Source of the DNA: Candidatus Falkowbacteria bacterium UBA2355
GTDB lineage: Bacteria; Patescibacteriota; Patescibacteriia; Patescibacteriales; Patescibacteriaceae
Direction of reading: 5' to 3'
Length of the DNA stretch: 46,749 nt
NCBI GenBank assembly: GCA_002344425.1
Contig: DDTV01000008.1
Coordinates: 1-46,749, forward strand
Shown: positions 41,785-46,749 of the stretch, piece by piece
How the letters are laid out: every line of letters begins with the position of its first letter
How positions within the stretch are numbered: position 1 is the first letter of the stretch
The notes under the pieces: model-generated
Seen by the model: only the letters and a program-made list of their open reading frames with translations
The model's database searches: none
What the model was told of the DNA's origin: nothing
Position numbers and translations under genes: made by a program

Positions 41785-42756
41785 ATGAAACGAAGATTTT
41801 TCTTCGGCGCGGCCGTCGCCGCGCCGTTTTCTATTATCGCTTTGATTTGCTTCAGCCTCGTCCCAACGGCGACGGCTCTTACTGTTAGCGGCTCCTTAAA
41901 TGTCAATGTTTCAGCACAAGTCGGTCCTTCTGGCGGAGGTGGCGGCGGAGGTGGAGGAGGCGGCGGCGGAGGCGGAGGCAGTAATCCGCCTCCATCAGAT
42001 CCGAATTTATTGCCGACTACCGGCGTTGTCTTTCTTGGCAAAGCTTATCCGTCAAGCAATATTTCACTTTTGCAAAACGGAAGATTAATTGTCAGAACGG
42101 TCTCCGGACCCGATGCTTCCTTTTTGATTAGTCTTTCCAATGCAACGCCCGGCAATGCCAATTATTTGATAGTCGCCGAAGATCCTTTCGGACGGCAATC
42201 TTCTTTTAATGTGCCGGTTGTTATAACAGCTTCCGCAACGACAACGGTGAGCGGTATTTTCATTTCTCCAACGCTTGATTTAAGCAAGCGTCAAATTAAT
42301 AGCGGCGATAATTTAATCTTTTTCGGACGCAGTGTTCCGCAGTCAGAGGTTACCATTCAGGTTAATTCTGAAACCGAATTATTTTTACGAACAACAGCCG
42401 ATCCTTCCGGCGGATATTTATATACGCTTGATACATCGATTCTTAATGTCGGCATACATGATGCCAAATCAAAGAGTGCTCATAATCAGCAAGTCAGCGA
42501 ATTCGGCGCTCCCGTAAGTTTCGCGGTGCTTGAGAAAGGCGCGCCGATTCAAGAAGAGCCAGAACCCGAAACAGAACCTGAGGCCTGCGGCTTATCGGGC
42601 GATTTGAATAAAGACTGCAAGGTTAACTTGGTCGATTTTTCGATCTTGGCTTACTGGTACAAACGAGCCAATCCGCCCGCTCTGGTCGATGTCAAAGCCG
42701 ATCGTAAGATAGATTTGGCCGACTTCAGTATATTAGCGTCCCAATGGACAGGATGA
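41785..42756 (+). CDS. Secreted protein with poly-Gly tract, Ig-like repeats and dockerin domain
   Basis: A 323-residue protein. After a signal peptide (about 1-31, ending TATA) and VSGSLNVNVSAQVGPS comes a run of 16 glycines (50-65) and a Pro-rich linker. Two Ig-like repeats follow (VFLGKAYPSSNISLLQNG and IFFGRSVPQSEVTIQVNS). The C-terminus from about 268 is a type I dockerin: two EF-hand-like loops, DLNKDCKVNLVD and DVKADRKIDLAD, each with acidic ligands at positions 1, 5 and 12, each followed by FSILA. The protein should bind a cohesin in the presence of calcium; two cohesin-like genes follow directly. An internal LPTTG near 78 is not in a sortase context. Confidence 0.88.
   Translation: MKRRFFFGAAVAAPFSIIALICFSLVPTATALTVSGSLNVNVSAQVGPSGGGGGGGGGGGGGGGGSNPPPSDPNLLPTTGVVFLGKAYPSSNISLLQNGRLIVRTVSGPDASFLISLSNATPGNANYLIVAEDPFGRQSSFNVPVVITASATTTVSGIFISPTLDLSKRQINSGDNLIFFGRSVPQSEVTIQVNSETELFLRTTADPSGGYLYTLDTSILNVGIHDAKSKSAHNQQVSEFGAPVSFAVLEKGAPIQEEPEPETEPEACGLSGDLNKDCKVNLVDFSILAYWYKRANPPALVDVKADRKIDLADFSILASQWTG
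41932..41979 (+). repeat. GGN codon tract encoding 16 glycines
   Basis: Sixteen consecutive GGN codons (GGC, GGA and GGT mixed) encode a flexible linker. The third-base mix limits but does not exclude slippage. Confidence 0.9.
42598..42756 (+). other. Dockerin type I domain
   Basis: Codons 272-323 of the preceding gene. Duplicated calcium loops D-x-N-x-D-x-x-x-N-x-x-D and D-x-K-x-D-x-x-x-D-x-x-D, each followed by FSILA, match the dockerin consensus. Confidence 0.88.
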
Positions 42757-42757
42757 T

Positions 42758-43654
42758 ATGAAAAAATATTTTATTTACCCATTGTTTTCAATTTTTATAG
42801 GCTTGTTGCCGGCTTATGTTTTTGCGGCCAATATTTCTTGGCAGGTAGATGAAACAATCTTGCGGCTCGAAGGCAAGGCGCTTATTTCAATTGTGCTTGA
42901 GCCCTCGACCGAAGCGATTAACGCTCTGGCCGGAGAATTGGAAATTATCTCGGGCAAGGCAGAATTTACGGAAATTCAAGACGGCGAATCGATTATTTCC
43001 GCTTGGGTTGAGCGTCCTTCAATCCAAAATAAAAAAATAGTTTTTGCCGGAATTATCCCGGGCGGTTTTAGCGGCCAATATACGCCTTATTCGCAAGCTC
43101 CGCAGCCGGGATTGATTTTAAAAGTCGGGCTGGCCTCGCCAAGCGATGGTGAAGTAATAATTGCTTTTAAAAATCCCCAAGCTTTTTATAGAGAAGGAGT
43201 CAGCGCACCGATTACTCTTTTGCCCGAAACTTTAAAAATAACTTTTCATAAGGGAACAGTCTCTAATGCCGCGGGAGTAACCGAAGATAAAATTCCGCCG
43301 CAAAATTTGACTCTGGATGTTATGAGACTGGGTGAGGGAGCCGATGGTTGGTTTGCTTTGTTCTCGGCTGATGATTTTGATTCAGGATTGCAAGGTTTTG
43401 AGATTCAAGAACAGCCGGGCAATGTCCCTGACGCCGCAGCTTGGCGCCGCGCCGAAAGTCCTCAGCGGCTTGAAGACCAAAAGCGCAAATCTTATATTTT
43501 TGTTAAGGCGATAGATCGCAGTGGCAATGAAGCTGCTATTTCCTTGCCGCCGCAGGAGAATAGTTTCTGGACTGAATGGAGTAATTCGGTTGGCTTGGCC
43601 CTATTGGCGCTAGCTCTGTTGTTGATTATTTATCGTTGGCGCAGACGCTTATGA
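42758..43654 (+). CDS. Cohesin-like protein with C-terminal membrane anchor
   Basis: A 298-residue protein with a signal peptide (about 5-23) and a beta-sandwich at about 25-165 of cohesin character: I-x-W-x-V opening, EAINALAGELEIISG, SIISAWVERPSIQNKKIVFAG and a GLILKVGLASPSDGE segment. A second beta domain occupies about 180-265. A C-terminal helix (about 274-292, VGLALLALALLLIIY) and RWRRRL tail anchor it in the membrane. This gives a membrane receptor able to hold a dockerin-bearing partner. The gene is 1 base after the dockerin gene and overlaps the next by 4 bases. Confidence 0.75.
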   Translation: MKKYFIYPLFSIFIGLLPAYVFAANISWQVDETILRLEGKALISIVLEPSTEAINALAGELEIISGKAEFTEIQDGESIISAWVERPSIQNKKIVFAGIIPGGFSGQYTPYSQAPQPGLILKVGLASPSDGEVIIAFKNPQAFYREGVSAPITLLPETLKITFHKGTVSNAAGVTEDKIPPQNLTLDVMRLGEGADGWFALFSADDFDSGLQGFEIQEQPGNVPDAAAWRRAESPQRLEDQKRKSYIFVKAIDRSGNEAAISLPPQENSFWTEWSNSVGLALLALALLLIIYRWRRRL

Positions 43655-44793
43655 AGCGAGTGCTTTACTTATCGGTTTTATTAAGCGGCCTCCTTTTCTT
43701 TAGCAAGGCTGAAGCCGCGCAATTGTTTTTTCGAACGGATAAAACTTCTTATCGCGTTGACCAAAGCGGCTTTGTTACGCTTAATATTAATACGGAAAAA
43801 AAGATTGTTAATGCGATTTCGGGAGTTATTACTTTTAATCCCGCTAACGTTGAAATAAGCAAAGTCTCAACCGACAAATCGATTGTTAATTTCTGGGTCC
43901 AATCAGCCGCCATTGATAATAGCCGAGGCACGGTCGCCTTCAAGGGCGTTGTTTTAAACCCGGCGTATAACGGAACGCTTGGCCGTATCCTTGGTTTGGA
44001 TTTTAAAGCCATAGCGCCGGGCAAACCGCAATTCGGCATTATTGATTTTAGTGTTTTAGCTAATGACGGCAAAGGTACTTCCTTGGCTACCAAGGGCCAG
44101 GCCGCTGCGATTACGATTAGCGGTACGGCCGTCAGCCGTTCGGGTGTCAGTATCGCTTCAGCCAGCCATCCAAATCAGCAAAAATGGTATAATAAAACCA
44201 ATGTTTCAATCAGCTGGAAGGCGCTTGAAAAAGATATCACCGTCTTTGCTTACGGTTTTAATAAAGATTCTAAAACCGAAGTTCCGGCCGCCGGAGCGAC
44301 TAACTCGACCTCGACTGTTCAGCGCAGTGTTGCTAGCGGGGTTTGGTATGCTCATGTTCGCGCTCAGCATAAAACCAAAGGCTGGTTGTCGACCGAGCAT
44401 TTTAAGATAAGTATCGACAACGAACCCCCGCCGGAGATAACCATAACCGTTTTGCCGCGCTTGAACGAGTCGATTTTACCGACAATACGAGCCGTTTCGC
44501 GCGACGCTCTTTCCGGAACGGCCTCTTATGAAGTATTAGTCAACGGCAAGTTATTGAATAGCTTTAAGACAATTACCGCCTTGAAGTTAAGCAAATTGAA
44601 TGTCGGTAAAAATACCGTTGAAGTCAAAGCGTTTGATAATGCCGGCAATATTAGAAGCAATAAGATAAGTCTTCTGTATAATCCTTTGCCGGTAAAAAAA
44701 TCTAACCCGACGGTTCCGGCAACCCCTTCAAAACCGACAACGCCGACCAAGCCGTCTGTGCCTAAAATTAATACTCCAATTTTATTTGATTAA
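43651..44793 (+). CDS. Secreted cohesin-like protein with Ig-like repeats
   Basis: A 380-residue protein with a signal peptide (about 1-22, LLSGLLFFSKAEA). Residues about 23-158 match the cohesin pattern well: FFRTDKTSYRVDQSGFVTLN, NAISGVITFNPANVEISKV, SIVNFWVQSAAIDNSRGTVAFKG, GTLGRILGLDFKA and VLANDGKGTSLA. Two Ig or fibronectin-like domains follow (165-250 and 255-345). The C-terminal tail is rich in Pro, Thr and Lys (PTVPATPSKPTTPTKPS), a wall-spanning type linker, without a membrane helix. The ATG at 43651 overlaps the upstream TGA; a longer TTG start at 43636 is rejected. Probably a soluble or wall-bound partner for the dockerin protein. Confidence 0.82.
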   Translation: MKRVLYLSVLLSGLLFFSKAEAAQLFFRTDKTSYRVDQSGFVTLNINTEKKIVNAISGVITFNPANVEISKVSTDKSIVNFWVQSAAIDNSRGTVAFKGVVLNPAYNGTLGRILGLDFKAIAPGKPQFGIIDFSVLANDGKGTSLATKGQAAAITISGTAVSRSGVSIASASHPNQQKWYNKTNVSISWKALEKDITVFAYGFNKDSKTEVPAAGATNSTSTVQRSVASGVWYAHVRAQHKTKGWLSTEHFKISIDNEPPPEITITVLPRLNESILPTIRAVSRDALSGTASYEVLVNGKLLNSFKTITALKLSKLNVGKNTVEVKAFDNAGNIRSNKISLLYNPLPVKKSNPTVPATPSKPTTPTKPSVPKINTPILFD

Positions 44794-44807
44794 TTAAATT
44801 TTTTATC

Positions 44808-45371
44808 ATGAAATTAACTCTAATTCGCCATGGTCAAACCAATTACAATCTTAAAGATTTGTGCAACGGTCGCCCGAATTCGAAAGTGTACTTAACGTCT
44901 TTGGGCAAAAAGCAAGCGCAAAGCGCAGCCAAAAAATTGTCTAAAGAGAAATTTGAAGTTATTTTTATATCCGAACTGCGCCGCTCGCGGCAGACAGCCG
45001 AAATTATTAATCAGTATCATAAAGTTCCTTTGATCAAAGACAAGCGCTTAAACGACCGTTCAATGGGAGAATTTGAAGGACGTCCGGCAACCTTATTTTA
45101 TATTTGGCGCGATGCACACAAAAATCGTTGGACCTGCCGTCCTAAAGGCGGAGAATCATATGAGGATATGAAGGAGCGAGTTAATAATTTTTTGAAAGAT
45201 TTGGCAAAGAAAAAATACAAAAAAGTTTTAATCGTTTCTCATTTGCCGATTCTAAAAGTAATGCGCGGTCATTTTAAAAAGTTATCCAATGCGGCTATGG
45301 ATAAACTGACCGAGAAGCAGGTGCCGAATGCCAAAATTTTCCGCTTTGATTTCAAGATTAAAAAAGCATAA
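44808..45371 (+). CDS. Histidine phosphatase (phosphoglycerate mutase) family protein
   Basis: A 187-residue member of the histidine phosphatase superfamily. The phospho-acceptor RHGQTNYN is at 7-14, SELRRSRQTAEII near 54-66 supplies the second Arg, and a later His in VSHLPILKVMRG completes the catalytic set. It may act as a small-molecule or protein phosphatase, or a cofactor-dependent phosphoglycerate mutase-like enzyme; the substrate cannot be read. It is cytoplasmic. The transporter start is 4 bases after its stop, so both are cotranscribed. Confidence 0.9.
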   Translation: MKLTLIRHGQTNYNLKDLCNGRPNSKVYLTSLGKKQAQSAAKKLSKEKFEVIFISELRRSRQTAEIINQYHKVPLIKDKRLNDRSMGEFEGRPATLFYIWRDAHKNRWTCRPKGGESYEDMKERVNNFLKDLAKKKYKKVLIVSHLPILKVMRGHFKKLSNAAMDKLTEKQVPNAKIFRFDFKIKKA

Positions 45372-45375
45372 AGCA

Positions 45376-46638
45376 ATGAAATATCTAAAGATATTATCGA
45401 AGAAACTTGGTCCGGGGATAATTACCGGCGCTTCCGACGATGACCCATCGGGTATTTTAACTTATTTGCAGGCCGGAGTTATCATGGGTGTTTCATCCTT
45501 ATGGACCGCCTTACTCAGCCTCCCCTTAATGTACGCAATTCAAGAAATGTGCGCTCGATTGGGCTTAGTGACCGATAAGGGTTTGATGCGTTTGATTAAG
45601 GAAAATTATCCTAGGTGGATATTGTGGGTTATCGCTTTGGTTTCCGGCGTCGTAATTACTATAAATATCGGAGCCGATCTTCTGGCCATCAGCGTTGTTG
45701 CTGAAAAGCTGACAAATCTGCCCAGACTTTTATGGCTGCCGCTTGCGGCCGGACTTATTTTGTTCGGGATGGTTTTCTTCTCATATAAGAAATTCGTCAG
45801 AATTTTGAAATGGCTGACTCTTAGTTTGTTTTTTTACATTATTACCGTGCTTTATATTAATATCGATTGGCGCGAGGCGATTCTTTCAACCATCTGGCCG
45901 GCTGATTTTGAATGGAATACGACGACGATTATGCTGGTTGCCGCCATCGTCGGTACTACGATTTCCCCATATCTGTTCTTTTGGCAAGCTGATGAAGAAG
46001 TTGAAGAGCGCAATCGAGAAAAAGCTGAACGTAAATTAAAGCGTTTCGTAGTCACTAAACACGAACTTAAAGATTTGAAAGAAGATACTTTTCTCGGCAT
46101 GCTTTTCTCCAATGGAGTTATGTGGTTTATTATTTTAGCGGCCGCGCATTTAAGCAGTTTTTACGGTTTAAAGGAAATAGAAAATTTTGATCAAGCGGCT
46201 TTGGCCCTAAAACCCTTATTGGGAGACAAAGCATTCTTAATGTTTTCACTCGGCATTATCGGTACCGGCCTTTTGGCAATTCCGGTCCTGGCCGGCAGTA
46301 TCGGTTATTTAATAGCCGAAGTTTTCGGATGGCGCGAGGGTTTGAACCGCCACTTCCGTCAAGCCAAAGCTTTCTACGCCGCTATAATTATTTCTACGCT
46401 GGTCGGTATGCTTTTAGCTTTTTCGGGCTTGGATCCGGTTCGGCTCTTGGTTTATACCGGCGTTTTTTACACCCTGATTACACCGCCGTTGATTTTCATC
46501 ATTATTCGTTTGGCTAACGATAAAAAATTAATGGGGAAGAAAACCAATTCCTTCACATCCAATGCCTTAGGTTGGACCGCCTTCGCTTTGATTTCTCTTT
46601 TAGTGATTTTTTATTTGATTGCCGAAAGTCTGAAATAA
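45376..46638 (+). CDS. NRAMP-like divalent metal transporter
   Basis: A 420-residue polytopic protein with about eleven membrane helices, of the NRAMP/SLC11 superfamily. The first helix has GPGIITGASDDDPSG (12-26), where the canonical Asp-Pro-Gly-Asn metal site reads Asp-Pro-Ser-Gly. The helix-6 region TTISPYLFFWQADEE (about 194-208) lacks the Met-Pro-His motif that selects Mn and Fe. A cytoplasmic charged loop (EERNREKAERKLKRF) follows. The missing Met suggests a different ion, possibly Mg as in NRAMP-related magnesium transporters, but this is inference. ATG 45376 is chosen over 45328, which overlaps the phosphatase gene. Confidence 0.88.
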   Translation: MKYLKILSKKLGPGIITGASDDDPSGILTYLQAGVIMGVSSLWTALLSLPLMYAIQEMCARLGLVTDKGLMRLIKENYPRWILWVIALVSGVVITINIGADLLAISVVAEKLTNLPRLLWLPLAAGLILFGMVFFSYKKFVRILKWLTLSLFFYIITVLYINIDWREAILSTIWPADFEWNTTTIMLVAAIVGTTISPYLFFWQADEEVEERNREKAERKLKRFVVTKHELKDLKEDTFLGMLFSNGVMWFIILAAAHLSSFYGLKEIENFDQAALALKPLLGDKAFLMFSLGIIGTGLLAIPVLAGSIGYLIAEVFGWREGLNRHFRQAKAFYAAIIISTLVGMLLAFSGLDPVRLLVYTGVFYTLITPPLIFIIIRLANDKKLMGKKTNSFTSNALGWTAFALISLLVIFYLIAESLK

Positions 46639-46644
46639 AAAAAG

Positions 46645-46690
46645 AACCCAATGTCCTTTTTATAATTTTGAAAAGGGGATACATTGGGTT
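46645..46690. terminator. Hairpin terminator at the window end
   Basis: AACCCAATGT (46645-46654) pairs with ACATTGGGTT (46681-46690), and CCTTTT with AAAAGG extends the stem past a GGAT bulge. The T-run quality is better on the minus strand (stem then C and seven T), so it may mainly end a gene entering from the right. The remaining 59 bases hold nothing I can assign. Confidence 0.75.
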
Positions 46691-46749
46691 AGTTAAAATT
46701 GTTGGAGTTTTTTAAAAATTGATTTGTTTCGTTGGCTAATTTAAATATT

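Noticed and set aside
42010..42030. LPTTG motif in the dockerin protein, resembling a sortase signal
   Set aside because: It is internal (about residue 78), not followed by a C-terminal hydrophobic helix and basic tail, and no sortase gene is present.
41709..42041. Minus-strand ORF with a long proline run
   Set aside because: It is the reverse image of the poly-glycine tract and of two well-supported plus-strand genes.
41785..44793. A cellulosome gene cluster
   Set aside because: Cohesin and dockerin modules are present but no glycoside hydrolase or carbohydrate-binding module is seen.

Overview
The window looks like a genome fragment of a Patescibacteria (Candidate Phyla Radiation) bacterium, probably of the Parcubacteria type. 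Supporting signs are very tight gene packing with many ATGA-type overlaps, short versions of housekeeping proteins, a dnaG-rpoD pair, several prepilin genes, and large secreted proteins with only distant relatives. TGA is used as an ordinary stop (for example at 6297, 7884, 43654), so the genetic code appears standard. This placement comes from gene style and recall, not from a marker phylogeny, and no rRNA gene is present.

Layout. 1-1541: the end of a phosphodiester glycosidase, a DUF167 protein, a small coiled-coil protein and an AT-rich lipoprotein. 1581-2873 (-): asnS. 2928-12169: a long envelope-sugar operon with a membrane-anchored protein, a newly noticed 55-residue membrane ORF, the dTDP-L-rhamnose genes rmlC, B, D and A (rfbC/B/D/A), a HIT hydrolase, an unknown gene and four GT2 glycosyltransferases. 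12166-14773 (-): a PEGA protein and murA. 14804-22084: an S41 protease, five pilin-like genes (two ending in C-type-lectin-like domains) and ligA. 22088-28282: gatC, gatA, a DsbA-like protein, tRNA-Ser, an unknown gene, dnaG, rpoD and tRNA-Asn. 28309-29919: a 40-residue basic ORF, a hairpin and an ABC-F ATPase. 30010-33331: an AT-richer nucleotide-metabolism block with canonical promoters and strong Shine-Dalgarno sites. 33481-44793: a surface-protein locus. 44808-46638: a histidine phosphatase and an NRAMP-like transporter.

The most interesting region is 33481-44793. A 1471-residue protein carries a 1.62-kb internal tandem duplication and ends in a domain shared with the next, 359-residue secreted protein. 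A DUF916-like protein with a C-terminal membrane helix follows, which resembles the WxL loci of Firmicutes. Next come a dockerin-bearing secreted protein and two cohesin-like proteins, one of them anchored by a C-terminal helix. Together these could assemble a non-cellulosomal surface complex.

Two expression styles appear. Several genes (2928, 4455, 14804, 23793, 28309) have a -10 hexamer ending 6-8 bases before the ATG and no Shine-Dalgarno site, which suggests leaderless mRNAs. The 1022 gene and the 30010-33331 block instead use Shine-Dalgarno sites and mostly TTGACA-type promoters. tRNA-Ser is sandwiched between two protein genes with 5 bases on each side. The 40-residue ORF, hairpin and ABC-F arrangement resembles an attenuator.

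No CRISPR array, insertion sequence, integrase or reverse transcriptase was seen. No gene-free stretch exceeds 300 bases.
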